The translations under genes were made by a program, and so were the position numbers. Positions 9,414 through 18,608 of a DNA stretch of 64,000 nucleotides are shown piece after piece. The notes below the pieces were generated by a model that did no database searches, was not told the origin of the DNA, and saw only the letters and a list, made by a program, of their open reading frames with translations. The DNA is taken from contig NZ_NFLT01000006.1 in the NCBI RefSeq assembly GCF_002161055.1, positions 1 to 64,000 on the forward strand. Direction: 5' to 3'. This DNA comes from Tyzzerella sp. An114 (lineage in GTDB: Bacteria > Bacillota > Clostridia > Lachnospirales > Anaerotignaceae). How positions within the stretch are numbered: position 1 is the stretch's first letter; each line of letters begins with the position of its first letter.

Positions 9414-9731
9414 TTATAACTCACCTTCTTTTAACAGTCTTTTTATATCACAAACATTAAAACCTTTATTTACAGAGTCCCTGACCATATATGTAAGAAG
9501 GCTTAAAGCTTCTTTTTTCCCCTGAGCAATTCCTGCAATTATATAATTTTTTTTGATATTTTTATCTGTAAAAAGCTCTCTGCTACTTAAAATATCAAAA
9601 GTATTATTTGAATTTTCATTAATACATATACAAAATATATTAAATATAGGAATACCTCTTTTTAGAGAATAATAGACAGTTTCCAAATCGTCAACGCCTT
9701 CCCCCACATATATATTTTCAATAAAATTCAT
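9414..9731 (-). CDS. Hypothetical protein, 105 residues
   Basis: I do not recognise this family. The protein is small, mixed alpha/beta in appearance, soluble, with the sequence VGEGVDD near the N-terminus and a helical end (NVCDIKRLLKEGEL). A good ribosome-binding site (GGAGGG) precedes the ATG. It ends one base before the TTG start of the TIGR01906 gene, so it is cotranscribed with it. No function can be inferred. Confidence 0.7.
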   Translation of the reverse strand: MNFIENIYVGEGVDDLETVYYSLKRGIPIFNIFCICINENSNNTFDILSSRELFTDKNIKKNYIIAGIAQGKKEALSLLTYMVRDSVNKGFNVCDIKRLLKEGEL

Positions 9732-9815
9732 AAAATTACCCTCCGTAAAAATAAATATACATTTTGATTATATCATAAAACAAATACAATTAATATAAAG
9801 GTAAATATTTTGTAA

Positions 9816-9840
9816 TAAAAAGGACGGAAAAAATCCGTCC
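9816..9840 (-). terminator. Terminator after the small TTG-start gene
   Basis: GGACGGA (9822-9828) pairs with TCCGTCC (9834-9840), followed on the minus strand by five T residues. It ends the TSUP transcript. Confidence 0.88.
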
Positions 9841-9849
9841 CTAATTATA

Positions 9850-10020
9850 TTATATCATAGCCTCCTCAAGGAGATTTATTTTATCATAGGGATAAAGTTC
9901 CAAAAGCTCCCTATATTGTTCACCGTCTAGGTTTGGAGTTTCAAGATATATTTTAATTTTTTCATCAATATCAGAATTTATAAATTTTTCTTTCAATTTT
10001 TCAAAATCATTTTTATCCAA
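9850..10020 (-). CDS. Small acidic hypothetical protein, 56 residues, TTG start
   Basis: A short reading frame begins at TTG (10020) eight or nine bases after a GAGGAG ribosome-binding site that lies within the end of the upstream TSUP gene, and it runs to TAA just before a terminator. The product starts MDKNDFEKLKEKF and contains a Glu/Leu/Tyr-rich second half (EQYRELLELYPYDK), so it looks like a compact helical protein. Placement between a transporter gene and a terminator with proper translation signals makes it likely to be real. No family is recognised. Confidence 0.62.
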   Translation of the reverse strand: MDKNDFEKLKEKFINSDIDEKIKIYLETPNLDGEQYRELLELYPYDKINLLEEAMI

Positions 10021-10023
10021 AAC

Positions 10024-10380
10024 CTATCTCTCCTCTTTTTTAAATATTTCAATTACTCCCATAATGGTTATAAACACCCCAAAAATTTTTCTTAAAATAT
10101 ACTCGTCTATTGATGAAGCGATAAAAGAACCTATCAAAGCTCCACCTATACCATATAAAACAAGGGGTTTTATTATTGATTTTTCAATATTTCCTTTTCT
10201 ATTATGCATAAAAAGAGCTGAAAGAGCTGTTGGTATAAAATATAAAAGATTTATAAATTGACCTTGTTGCTGTGACATTTTACAGAAAAATACAACAGCC
10301 GGAATAAGCAAAGCTCCACCACCTATTCCCATACCACTTATTATTCCTGAAAAAAATCCTATAATGATACATTTTATCAT
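10024..10380 (-). CDS. Half-length TSUP (TauE/SafE) permease, second of a pair
   Basis: A 118-residue membrane protein with about four hydrophobic segments and the family signature GMGIGGGALLIP near residue 20. Full TauE/SafE proteins are about 250 residues with two such repeats, so this is one repeat. The preceding gene encodes the other, and their ATG and TGA overlap by four bases, suggesting coupled synthesis of a heterodimeric transporter. Family members export or import sulfite, sulfoacetate, taurine or other organic anions; the substrate is not readable here. Confidence 0.82.
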   Translation of the reverse strand: MIKCIIIGFFSGIISGMGIGGGALLIPAVVFFCKMSQQQGQFINLLYFIPTALSALFMHNRKGNIEKSIIKPLVLYGIGGALIGSFIASSIDEYILRKIFGVFITIMGVIEIFKKEER

Positions 10381-10727
10381 AATATCATTCTAACTCCTGC
10401 AAATATCATAAACCCTCCAAATATAACATGAAGAAATTTAGCTGATATACAGGGCATAATCTTTGCACCTGTAAATCCTCCCAAAATGCCTCCAATAGAT
10501 ATAAAAATTGTTTCCCATAAAGGAATTTGGGTATTAAATATATATACAAAGGCTGATATTACAGATAAAGGCAATATAAGTGCTATGGCTGTTCCATGGG
10601 ATTTATGAGCATCTATATTCAAAAATTTTTCCATAAAAGGTACAGCTATTGTTCCTCCACCACTGCCAAAAAGTCCATTGGCAAGTCCTGTTGCAAGTCC
10701 TATTAAAATCATTTTTATATTTTTCAC
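10377..10727 (-). CDS. Half-length TSUP (TauE/SafE) permease, first of a pair
   Basis: A 116-residue membrane protein carrying the other TSUP repeat, with GLFGSGGGTIAVPFM at about residues 19-33 and about four membrane segments. It is intact, with its own start, and overlaps the second half gene by four bases. I see no frameshift that would make the two a single broken gene: the stop and start overlap is a clean coupling junction. It is the first gene of this transcript, followed by the second half and a 56-residue protein. Confidence 0.82.
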   Translation of the reverse strand: MKNIKMILIGLATGLANGLFGSGGGTIAVPFMEKFLNIDAHKSHGTAIALILPLSVISAFVYIFNTQIPLWETIFISIGGILGGFTGAKIMPCISAKFLHVIFGGFMIFAGVRMIL

Positions 10728-10793
10728 ACTAAAAACTCCCTTTTCTCTTTTTAGTATTATTCGCTTTTAGATATAAAAAATATACTTTAAACA

Positions 10794-10828
10794 AACAAAA
10801 AAATCCTTCGGGTTTTACCCGAAGGATT
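10794..10828 (-). terminator. Terminator after ilvA
   Basis: AATCCTTCGGGT (10802-10813) pairs with ACCCGAAGGATT (10817-10828), with a T run on the minus strand. Confidence 0.9.
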
Positions 10829-10843
10829 ACAAACTATATTAAA

Positions 10844-12043
10844 TTAATGTTTTTTTGTCTCATATCCATTTTCACGTAAAAGCTCAAAAAGTTCATCTGC
10901 GTGATTATGGTCTCTTGTTTCTACAACAAGATCAACAAGACATCTTCCAATATTAAGGTCTATACCAACACGGTCATGGTTTATTGATATAACGTTTGCG
11001 CCTGCTTTTGCAACAACTCTAAGAAGGCTGTTAAGCTGACCTGGTTTATCTGGAATATCTGCTGTAAATGATGTAACACGTCCTGTTTTGTGAAGTGCTT
11101 TATCAATTATTCTTGAAAGTATGTTAACATCAACGTTACCACCTGATACTATACACACAACATTCTTTCCGCCAATCTGAGCTTTGTCAAACATTGCTGC
11201 TGCAACAGAAACAGCTCCAGCTCCCTCAGCAACGAGTTTATGATTTTCTATAAGTGAAAGTATAGCTGTTGCTATTTCAGACTCTGTAACAGTTACTATA
11301 CCATCAACATATTTGCTACATATTTCAAAAGTTTTATCTCCTGGCTCTTTTACAGCTATACCATCAGCCATTGTCATAACTGTGTCAAGTTTTTCTATTT
11401 TTCCATCCCTCAATGAATTATACATTGAAGGTGCTCCTGCTGCCTGAACACCATATACTTTACATTCAGGTTTAAGCTGTTTTATTGTATAAGCAATACC
11501 GGAAATAATTCCGCCACCACCAACAGGAACAAAAACAACATCTGCTTCTGGAAGTTTATCAAGAACTTCAAGAGCTATTGTTCCCTGACCAGCCATTACA
11601 TAATCATCATTGAATGGGTGTATAAATGTATATCCATGTTCTTTTTGAAGTTTCATTGCTGTTGCATAAGCATCATCATAAACTCCCGGACAAAGAACAA
11701 CATCTGCTCCATAGCTTCTTGTAGCTTCAACTTTTGAAAGTGGAGCTCCCTCTGGTATACATATAGTAGCTTTTATACCTCTTTTCTGAGCTGCAAGTGC
11801 AACACCCTGAGCATGATTTCCGGCAGAACAAGCAATAACACCTTTTGCAGCTTCCTCATCTGTAAGTTTTGCGATTTTATAATATCCACCTCTTAATTTG
11901 AAAGAGCCTGTAACCTGCATATTTTCGCATTTAATATAAACATTAGCCTTTGGATTTGTTTTAGGTGATGCAAGTAAAGGAGTTGTTCTTGCAACATCTT
12001 TTAATACTTCAGCCGCTTCTTTTACCATATCAAGTGTAATCAT
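10844..12043 (-). CDS. ilvA: Threonine ammonia-lyase (threonine dehydratase) with ACT domain
   Basis: This PLP enzyme converts L-threonine to 2-oxobutyrate and ammonia, the first step toward isoleucine or threonine catabolism. It has 399 residues. The PLP lysine lies in TGSFKLRGG, the phosphate loop is the glycine run in VFVPVGGGGIISG, and the C-terminal 75 residues (VTSFTADIPDKPGQLNSLL onward) are an ACT regulatory domain as in the short TdcB/IlvA form. A longer frame adds five residues, but GGAGAG lies seven bases before the ATG at 12043, so I use that start. The gene is transcribed alone and ends in a strong terminator. Confidence 0.92.
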   Translation of the reverse strand: MITLDMVKEAAEVLKDVARTTPLLASPKTNPKANVYIKCENMQVTGSFKLRGGYYKIAKLTDEEAAKGVIACSAGNHAQGVALAAQKRGIKATICIPEGAPLSKVEATRSYGADVVLCPGVYDDAYATAMKLQKEHGYTFIHPFNDDYVMAGQGTIALEVLDKLPEADVVFVPVGGGGIISGIAYTIKQLKPECKVYGVQAAGAPSMYNSLRDGKIEKLDTVMTMADGIAVKEPGDKTFEICSKYVDGIVTVTESEIATAILSLIENHKLVAEGAGAVSVAAAMFDKAQIGGKNVVCIVSGGNVDVNILSRIIDKALHKTGRVTSFTADIPDKPGQLNSLLRVVAKAGANVISINHDRVGIDLNIGRCLVDLVVETRDHNHADELFELLRENGYETKKH

Positions 12044-12287
12044 AATGCAACTCTCCATTCTTTATAAATTATACATATGTCTTTACTGCAACTACATTTG
12101 TATTATAATTGTCCTTGTCTCGAATACAATTAAATTATATGTCACTACGGAATATATGTCAATATAATATTAAACCAATTTTTGAACATTATTTTGTACA
12201 ATACAATCACCAAAACACATTTATATTATTTTTGTCTTTCATTGAAAAACATTAAAATACCTATTATAGACTTATATAAATTCTGCA

Positions 12288-12315
12288 CAAAAAAAGCAGT
12301 CCATAAAGGACTGCC
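12288..12315 (-). terminator. Terminator after dnaB
   Basis: GCAGTCC (12296-12302) pairs with GGACTGC (12308-12314), with a long T run on the minus strand. It closes the pheA/gdpP-rplI-dnaB direction of transcription. Confidence 0.88.
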
Positions 12316-12326
12316 AAAAATATTTT

Positions 12327-13676
12327 TTAGTATTTTTTAAGTATATTACTAAATTTAGTATATTGACCAAGCCAAGCAAGTTCAACTGTTCCCGTAGGGC
12401 CGTTTCTCTGTTTAGCTATTATAAGTTCAGCCTGATTTTTCTTTTCAGTATCAGGGAAATAATATTCATCTCTATAAAGGAAAGCAACAACGTCAGCGTC
12501 CTGTTCTATGGCTCCAGACTCTCTAAGGTCTGATAACATAGGTCTATGGTCTGCACGCTGTTCACAGGCACGGGAAAGCTGTGAAAGAGCTATAACAGGA
12601 GCTTCCATCTCCCTTGCAACAGCTTTCAATGCTCTTGATATATCTGAAATTTCCTGTTGTCTTGAGTCATTTCTGCCATTTCCACTCATAAGCTGAAGAT
12701 AGTCTATTATTATAAGACCAAGACCTTTTTCAAGTTTAAGTCTTCTACATTTAGCCCTTAAATCCATAGGAGAAATTCCGGGAGTATCATCTATATATAT
12801 AGGTGCATCTGAAAGAGGTCCCATAGCTGATATAAGTGTTTCCCAATCCTCGTCTGTAAGGTCTCCTGTACGGAGTTTTTGGGCGTCCATCATAGCCTCT
12901 GAACATAACATACGGTTTGTAAGCTGTTCCCTTGACATTTCAAGAGAAAATATAGCCGTAGGAATATTATGTCTTATAGCTGCATTTTGAGCTATATTTA
13001 ATACAAAGGCTGTTTTTCCCATAGAAGGTCTTGCAGCTATAAGAATAAGGTCTGATTTCTGTAAACCCGCTGTTTTTGCGTCAAAATCAACAAATCCAGT
13101 AGGCACTCCTGTAAGTTTTCCTTGATTTACATAGACTTCTTCAATTTTCTCAAAAGATGATACAGCAACCTCTCTTATATGATGAAATTCATCTGTGTGC
13201 CTGTTTTGCATTATATCAAAAATGCCTTTTTCAGCCTTTTCCATAATGTTTTCAACAGGTTCTGAAGCACTATAACTCAAAGCTGATATTTCAGAACTCA
13301 TTTTTATAAGACGGCGTAAAAGTGATTTTTCCTCAACAATTTTTGCATAATTTCTTATATTTACAGAGCTTCCTACTGCTGAGGCAATATTTGCCAAAGC
13401 CTGAATACCGCCTACTTGTTCAAAAAGATTTTTTTCTTCAAGTTTATTTTTTACAGTTATAACATCAATAGGTATTCCACTGTGATAAAGTTCCTCTGAG
13501 GCTTCAAATATTATTCTGTAATCAATATTATAAAAATCGTCTCCCCTAAGATTTTCCATAGCAACAGAGGCTGCATCTTTGTCCATAAAAATGGAACTTA
13601 AAACAGCCTGTTCTGCCTCAGTATCATGGGGAGGTACATTCTGAAACTGGGGACTGCTTTTTACTGGTTCGTCCAT
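12327..13676 (-). CDS. dnaB: Replicative DNA helicase DnaB
   Basis: The hexameric replicative helicase (DnaC in Bacillus naming), 449 residues. The N-terminal primase-interaction domain opens with PPHDTEAEQAVLSSI, and the RecA-like domain has the Walker A motif ARPSMGKTAF and the IIIDYLQLM Walker B region, then QLSRACEQR. All motifs are intact and there is no intein. It follows rplI by 34 bases; the gdpP-rplI-dnaB order is a classic Firmicutes cluster. Confidence 0.97.
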   Translation of the reverse strand: MDEPVKSSPQFQNVPPHDTEAEQAVLSSIFMDKDAASVAMENLRGDDFYNIDYRIIFEASEELYHSGIPIDVITVKNKLEEKNLFEQVGGIQALANIASAVGSSVNIRNYAKIVEEKSLLRRLIKMSSEISALSYSASEPVENIMEKAEKGIFDIMQNRHTDEFHHIREVAVSSFEKIEEVYVNQGKLTGVPTGFVDFDAKTAGLQKSDLILIAARPSMGKTAFVLNIAQNAAIRHNIPTAIFSLEMSREQLTNRMLCSEAMMDAQKLRTGDLTDEDWETLISAMGPLSDAPIYIDDTPGISPMDLRAKCRRLKLEKGLGLIIIDYLQLMSGNGRNDSRQQEISDISRALKAVAREMEAPVIALSQLSRACEQRADHRPMLSDLRESGAIEQDADVVAFLYRDEYYFPDTEKKNQAELIIAKQRNGPTGTVELAWLGQYTKFSNILKKY

Positions 13677-13710
13677 TAAAAGTGCCTCCTTAATATAACT
13701 TTCATTTATA

Positions 13711-14157
13711 TTAAGCCTCTACAATTTTAACAGTCATTTCTGCTGTAACTTTTGGATGGATTTTAACTTTTATATTTCTTGTTCCAACCATTTTAATAGA
13801 CTCACCAAGAACCATTTTTTTCTTATCAATTTTTATTCCATGCTGTTTTTCAAGAGCTTCTCCTATTTCTTTTGTTGTTACAGAACCAAAAATTTTTCCA
13901 TTATCTCCTGTTTTAACAGAAACTTTTACTTCAAGCTCATTTATTTTTTCAGCAAGGGCTAAAGCTTCCTCATATTCTTCTTTCTTTCTCTTTTCATCAG
14001 CTTTCTTTTTAAGCTCAAGGTCATTTATATTTGTTTTTGTAGCTTCAACAGCAAGTTTTTTAGGTAAAAGGAAGTTGTTTCCGTATCCTTCACTTACATT
14101 TACAAGTTCACCTTTTTTTCCTACGCTTTTAACATCCTGTAATAATATAACTTTCAT
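13711..14157 (-). CDS. rplI: 50S ribosomal protein L9
   Basis: This 148-residue protein binds 23S rRNA and helps maintain reading frame. The N-terminal domain MKVILLQDVKSVGKKGELVNVSEGY is highly characteristic, followed by the long connecting helix and the C-terminal domain. It sits between gdpP (two bases upstream) and dnaB. Confidence 0.98.
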   Translation of the reverse strand: MKVILLQDVKSVGKKGELVNVSEGYGNNFLLPKKLAVEATKTNINDLELKKKADEKRKKEEYEEALALAEKINELEVKVSVKTGDNGKIFGSVTTKEIGEALEKQHGIKIDKKKMVLGESIKMVGTRNIKVKIHPKVTAEMTVKIVEA

Positions 14158-14159
14158 GT

Positions 14160-16154
14160 TTATATTTCCTCCTGTAAGTATTCATCTATTTTTTCTTTTA
14201 AAAGTAATCGGGCACTTTCTATATTAGTGTCCCTAAGTTGGGCACCGGCAACTCCAAGATGACCGCCACCCCCAAGTTTTTCCATTATAACTTGAACATT
14301 TATATCTCCAAAACTTCTTGCACTTAAATGAACAATATCACCTTGTTCACACAAAACAACAGAGGCTTTTATTCCTGTTATATTTAAAAGGTCATCTGCT
14401 GCCTGTGCTGCTGTAAGCATTGAATTTTCAACATTAGATGGACATACTGAAATGGCTATGCTGTCATGATATATTTCTGCATCTTTCACTGCCACAGCCT
14501 TTGCCTTATAAGCATCAAGGTCATTTTGAAAAAGAAGTCTAACTCTGACACTGTCAGCCCCATTTCTTCTCAAAAATGCTGCTGCTTCAAATGTTATTGC
14601 ACCTGTTTTGACAGCAAAATTTTTAGTATCAACAGTAATTCCAGAAAGAAGTGCATCAGCTTCAAGATTTTTAAGCTTTACACCTATATACTGTATCATT
14701 TCTGTAACAAGCTCTGCTGTTGATGATGCATAAGGCTCATGATATATTAAAACAGCATTTTCTATAAAATCAGTACTTTTTCTATGGTGGTCAAAAACTA
14801 CAACTTTTTTTGCTTTTTCAAGAACTTGTACATTTTCAACCATACTTTGTCTGTGGGTATCCATTATAACAACAAGAGTCTTATCTGTAATTTTTTCTAA
14901 AGCTTCTGCCCCACTGACAAACATTTCATCATAATTATTTTTTTCCTGTATTCTCTGATAAAGTCTTTTTATTCCAACAGAAACATTATCAATGACTATT
15001 TGACAATCTTTTCCCACATCTCTTGCTATGGCATATATACCTATTGATGAACCTAAACTGTCAAGGTCTCCATTTTTATGTCCCATAACATATATATTTG
15101 ATGAATCTGCCATAAGTTCTTTCAATGCATCAGCTTTAACTCTAGCTCGTATTCTGGCATTATGGGATATTTCACCACTTTTTCCACCATAAAAGAGATA
15201 TTTTTCTCCCTCTTTTATGAGAACTTGGTCTCCCCCTCTACCTAAAGCCAAATCTATTGCTGTCCTAGCATTTTTCATGGCATCATCTAAACTATCGTCA
15301 CTTATTCCTATTCCTATACTTAATGTTACAGGTATATGCTCTCCAGACCTTAATTCTTTTATTTCATTTAATATTTCAAATTTCTTTTCTTTAAGTTCTT
15401 CAAGACTTTTTCTTGAAAGCATAAAAACAAATCTATCTTTCTCAAATTTTTTAATTATGCCTCCTGTTTTTGCTGCAAAATCATTGAGACGTTTTTCTAT
15501 TAATGCTGTCAATATAGGAACTCTTGATTCATCAATAGACTCTATAACTTCCTCATAATTATCAATATATATGAGACCTGCAACAGTCCTTATATCTTCA
15601 ATTATTCTTAAAAGCTTTCTGTTTTCAGTAACTTCAACAAGTGTTACAGCATAAACATCTTTTGAACCAGATGCTTTTGAATTATCGGAAACTCTACATT
15701 TTTCTGTATATACTTCAAAATATCTGTCATTAAAAGTAACTGTCTGCTTGTTTATATAAAGTTTATAGTCCGAAAAAAAGTCTGTAATCGGAACATCTCC
15801 AATTTCTCTATCTCTAAAAATATCCCTAAAACCTTGATTATAAACAAGAATTTTTTTTCCATTATTTATAATTGCATAAGGCAGGGGCATATTTTCTGGT
15901 ATAGTTATCCCTGAAAGCAGTACTTTATTTGAAATAAGCCTATATTTTTCCTCTTTTGATTTTGTGAGGGCATTTTTTATTGTTTTAACAGAAAAAAATA
16001 CGGCTGTGGAAGCAACTGCAACTACACATCCGAGAACTGGAGAAATAACAAGCAGGCAAATTAAAAGAATACCTGCTGTAAGAATGAAAGCTGAATAATC
16101 ATTTTCAATCTCAGCAGCTTTTTTATTCTCTTGTTTTTCTTTTTTATTTACCAT
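14160..16154 (-). CDS. gdpP: Cyclic-di-AMP phosphodiesterase GdpP (DHH/DHHA1)
   Basis: GdpP hydrolyses c-di-AMP and so controls potassium, cell wall and osmotic responses. The 664-residue protein has two membrane segments (about 22-62), a PAS-like domain, a degenerate GGDEF domain, and the DHH phosphoesterase part beginning GHKNGDLDSLGSS, with DTHRQ, FDHHRK and the DHHA1 motif GGGGHLGVAGAQL near the end. The metal-binding motifs look intact. It is cotranscribed with rplI and dnaB. Confidence 0.94.
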   Translation of the reverse strand: MVNKKEKQENKKAAEIENDYSAFILTAGILLICLLVISPVLGCVVAVASTAVFFSVKTIKNALTKSKEEKYRLISNKVLLSGITIPENMPLPYAIINNGKKILVYNQGFRDIFRDREIGDVPITDFFSDYKLYINKQTVTFNDRYFEVYTEKCRVSDNSKASGSKDVYAVTLVEVTENRKLLRIIEDIRTVAGLIYIDNYEEVIESIDESRVPILTALIEKRLNDFAAKTGGIIKKFEKDRFVFMLSRKSLEELKEKKFEILNEIKELRSGEHIPVTLSIGIGISDDSLDDAMKNARTAIDLALGRGGDQVLIKEGEKYLFYGGKSGEISHNARIRARVKADALKELMADSSNIYVMGHKNGDLDSLGSSIGIYAIARDVGKDCQIVIDNVSVGIKRLYQRIQEKNNYDEMFVSGAEALEKITDKTLVVIMDTHRQSMVENVQVLEKAKKVVVFDHHRKSTDFIENAVLIYHEPYASSTAELVTEMIQYIGVKLKNLEADALLSGITVDTKNFAVKTGAITFEAAAFLRRNGADSVRVRLLFQNDLDAYKAKAVAVKDAEIYHDSIAISVCPSNVENSMLTAAQAADDLLNITGIKASVVLCEQGDIVHLSARSFGDINVQVIMEKLGGGGHLGVAGAQLRDTNIESARLLLKEKIDEYLQEEI

Positions 16155-16187
16155 AAATATTTCCTCCGAAAAATCTAATATCCCATA

Positions 16188-17012
16188 TTAAATACAGGTA
16201 TTATAAGACCCAAGAAGTCTAAAAAATGATGTCTTTCTTTCAACCATTTTTAAAGCATCTCTAATATCATCTTTGTTTTCTGCTTCAAGGTCTATAAAAA
16301 AACAGTATGTACCCAATTTATGTTTCATTGGTCTTGACTCTATTTTTGTCATATTTATATCCCATATTGCAAAAATATCAAGAACTTTATAAAGTTCTCC
16401 TGGTCTATGGCTTGTTGTAAAAACAATACTTGTCTTTTCACCTTCAAGGGACTTTGGTGGTTTTTTTGTAACAACAACAAAACGTGTAGCATTGTTATTA
16501 TCATCTTGTATATTTTCATGAAGAATTTTCAATCCATATACATCAGCAGAACGTTTTGGTGATATACTGGCAATAAAATTTCCACTTGTAGATACAATTC
16601 TTGCCGCCTCAGCTGTGGAACTTACAGCTTCACAGAGAGTATCTTTAAAATTTTCTCTCAAAAATTTATCACATTGAGCTATTCCTTGAGGGTGGGATAT
16701 TATCCTTTCAAGTTTTTCTCCGTTGTAATCCTTTCTTACAAGAAAATTTTGACTTATTTTAATAACTGTCTCACTTTTTATATAAAGTTTGCTGTCATCA
16801 AATATAAGACCGTCTATTGTTGTAGTAACAACACCTTCTATTGAATTTTCAAAAGGCACAACACCTTCATCAACAAAGCCTTTCTCAACAGCATCAAGAA
16901 CAGCCCTTATTGTGGGGAATTTTACCAGTTCTACATTGTCTAATTTTAATGTATAATTTAAAGCGGCCTGTTCGGAAAAAGTTCCATCTGGGCCAAGATA
17001 ACCTATCTTCAT
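16188..17012 (-). CDS. pheA: Prephenate dehydratase with ACT domain
   Basis: Makes phenylpyruvate from prephenate in phenylalanine synthesis. The 274-residue monofunctional form has the catalytic domain from MKIGYLGPDGTFSEQAA through TRFVVVTKK, with VSSTAEAAR, and a C-terminal ACT domain containing GELYKVLDIF and the ESRP phenylalanine-binding motif. No chorismate mutase domain is fused. It is the first gene of the run toward gdpP. I looked for a T-box leader upstream and saw none. Confidence 0.93.
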   Translation of the reverse strand: MKIGYLGPDGTFSEQAALNYTLKLDNVELVKFPTIRAVLDAVEKGFVDEGVVPFENSIEGVVTTTIDGLIFDDSKLYIKSETVIKISQNFLVRKDYNGEKLERIISHPQGIAQCDKFLRENFKDTLCEAVSSTAEAARIVSTSGNFIASISPKRSADVYGLKILHENIQDDNNNATRFVVVTKKPPKSLEGEKTSIVFTTSHRPGELYKVLDIFAIWDINMTKIESRPMKHKLGTYCFFIDLEAENKDDIRDALKMVERKTSFFRLLGSYNTCI

Positions 17013-17406
17013 AAAAACACCTTAACCTTTTAGGAGATTATTTTTTATCAATTTTATATTTTACCATATAAGCTTACTTCTTTACAAGTATTAAGACTAA
17101 TTACATAGTTTATCCAACAGGTCTTTAAAGGACTTAAAGGAACATTTTTTACAAACATTACAATTTTTTAATACCATAACTATATACAATAAACACTGTT
17201 ATAACCTTTTGTAACATTAGTAAACTGTATTTCAAAAATTCATACTATTATATCATCACACAATAATATACAAAATATAAATTTTGCACAAAAAATTTTA
17301 TCCTGATTTTTTGACGATATATTTTTTCAGAAAATATATTTAATTATGGCATAAATTATGCTATATTATATATATAAAATTTACAACTTAGGAGGTTGAT
17401 ATATTT
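17013..17406. other. 394-base divergent intergenic region
   Basis: No gene is seen here. The region separates pheA (minus) from the partner-switching operon (plus) and must hold both promoters. Near its right end is a 13-base inverted repeat GCATAAATTATGC (17349-17361) directly before a TATATT hexamer (17362-17367), and the region ends in a good GGAGG ribosome-binding site for the STAS gene. No riboswitch or T-box was recognised. Confidence 0.6.
17349..17361. promoter_or_regulatory. Inverted repeat upstream of the partner-switching operon
   Basis: GCATAA-A-TTATGC is a perfect six-base inverted repeat with a one-base centre, touching a TATATT hexamer that could be a -10 box. It could be an operator for the operon. 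No regulator can be named. Confidence 0.4.
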
Positions 17407-17721
17407 ATGGATTTTCAGTTAAAACCGGAATATAATTCAGAAAAAAACTGTTGGGAAATATCTGTGAAGGGTGAAATAGACATATATAATTCTTCAAATA
17501 TAAAGGACTATCTCTCAAACATCATTCAAGAACGCCCATGTGATGTTTACATTGATTGTACAGAACTTGAGTATATTGACAGTACAGGTCTTGGTGCTCT
17601 TGTTGCAATTGTAAAAAAAGTAAAACATTACGGTGGTAATATGTATATTCTGAACACAAAACCTAATGTTGAAAAAGTGTTCAAAATCACAAATCTTGAT
17701 AAAGTTTTTGTAATGAAATGA
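17407..17721 (+). CDS. STAS-domain anti-sigma factor antagonist (RsbV/SpoIIAA type)
   Basis: A 104-residue STAS protein. The phosphorylatable serine lies in the conserved motif DSTGLGALV (Ser59). In partner switching, a kinase phosphorylates this serine and a PP2C phosphatase removes the phosphate; only the unphosphorylated form sequesters the kinase. Both partner types lie directly downstream. No sigma factor gene is adjacent, so the output target is either elsewhere or not a sigma factor. Strong GGAGG ribosome-binding site. Confidence 0.9.
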   Translation: MDFQLKPEYNSEKNCWEISVKGEIDIYNSSNIKDYLSNIIQERPCDVYIDCTELEYIDSTGLGALVAIVKKVKHYGGNMYILNTKPNVEKVFKITNLDKVFVMK

Positions 17722-17732
17722 GGTGAAAAATA

Positions 17733-18131
17733 ATGCAAGAAAAACATCTGTCAAATGCACCTGAAGTAATAGAATTAACTTTACCTGTTAATTCTGCATA
17801 CGTTTCATCTGCACGACTTACAGCCTCATCAATATCAAACAGAATGGGTTTTGACATTGACGATATAGAAGATATAAAAGCTGCCGTATCTGAAGCATGT
17901 ATATTTACAATATCACAGTGTTTGAAAGCTGGAGAAATAAACTTCCATCTTGAATTTTTTATATCTAAAGAAGGTATACTTATAAATCTTACTTCAAATA
18001 CAAATGATAATGTTGTTAATACTGTTGATGAAGACGAACTTGGTATGAAAATGATACAGACTCTTATGGATGAAGTTGAAATCAAAACAGAAAACGGAAA
18101 ATTCAAAATCTCCATGAAAAAAAATAAATAA
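17733..18131 (+). CDS. RsbW-like anti-sigma kinase / ATP-binding protein, first copy
   Basis: A 132-residue GHKL-fold ATPase. Features of the family are the helix DIEDIKAAVSEACIF (the N-box, near residue 48, with Glu in position) and a late glycine-containing region ELGMKMIQTLMDEVE. It would phosphorylate the STAS protein and bind its output partner. It follows the STAS gene by 11 bases. The N-box retains Glu but has Ala-Cys-Ile in place of the usual Asn-containing ending, so ATP handling may be altered. Confidence 0.82.
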   Translation: MQEKHLSNAPEVIELTLPVNSAYVSSARLTASSISNRMGFDIDDIEDIKAAVSEACIFTISQCLKAGEINFHLEFFISKEGILINLTSNTNDNVVNTVDEDELGMKMIQTLMDEVEIKTENGKFKISMKKNK

Positions 18132-18185
18132 TAATATTTATTTTTCTGTTGTTTTAATATCAACTTTTGTCAGGCAGGTGAAAAT

Positions 18186-18608
18186 ATGGCTATAAAAAGT
18201 ATGGAAAAGAGTTTCAAAAGCTCACTCCCTAATGTAAAAATAGCTGTTGATGAAGCTTTGACTTTTGTAGACAGCAATATTAATAATTTATCTAGGGAAG
18301 ATTTTTTCGATTTGAAACTTGTGCTAAACGAACTTATTATAAATGCTGTTATTCATGGCAATAATCAAGATATAACAAAAAAAGTCAGTATATACATAGA
18401 AATACAGCCTGAAAATATAATAAAAACTGTAATCTCTGACGAAGGAAAAGGTTATAACTATGAAGAATTAATATTAAAGGATAATGAAGAATTTTCTCTT
18501 GATGAAAATGGTAGAGGAATTTCTCTTGTTGCCGCTCTTATAGACACCCTCACCTTCAATGATATGGGAAATGTAGTTAAATTTACAAAAAAGGTGAGGA
18601 TTAAATGA
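18186..18608 (+). CDS. RsbW-like anti-sigma kinase / ATP-binding protein, second copy
   Basis: A second GHKL ATPase, 140 residues. Its N-box LKLVLNELIINAVIHGN (around 46-62) is canonical with the Glu and Asn expected for ATP and magnesium binding, and the G-rich motif ENGRGISLVAALIDTL lies near 113. Two kinases of different quality beside one STAS protein suggest either that one is a regulator or that they serve distinct partners. It overlaps the phosphatase gene by four bases. Confidence 0.86.
   Translation: MAIKSMEKSFKSSLPNVKIAVDEALTFVDSNINNLSREDFFDLKLVLNELIINAVIHGNNQDITKKVSIYIEIQPENIIKTVISDEGKGYNYEELILKDNEEFSLDENGRGISLVAALIDTLTFNDMGNVVKFTKKVRIK

Noticed and set aside
12044-12326. T-box or riboswitch leaders before ilvA, pheA and the TrpX-like gene
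   Set aside because: No T-box motif or known aptamer pattern could be recognised in these leaders.
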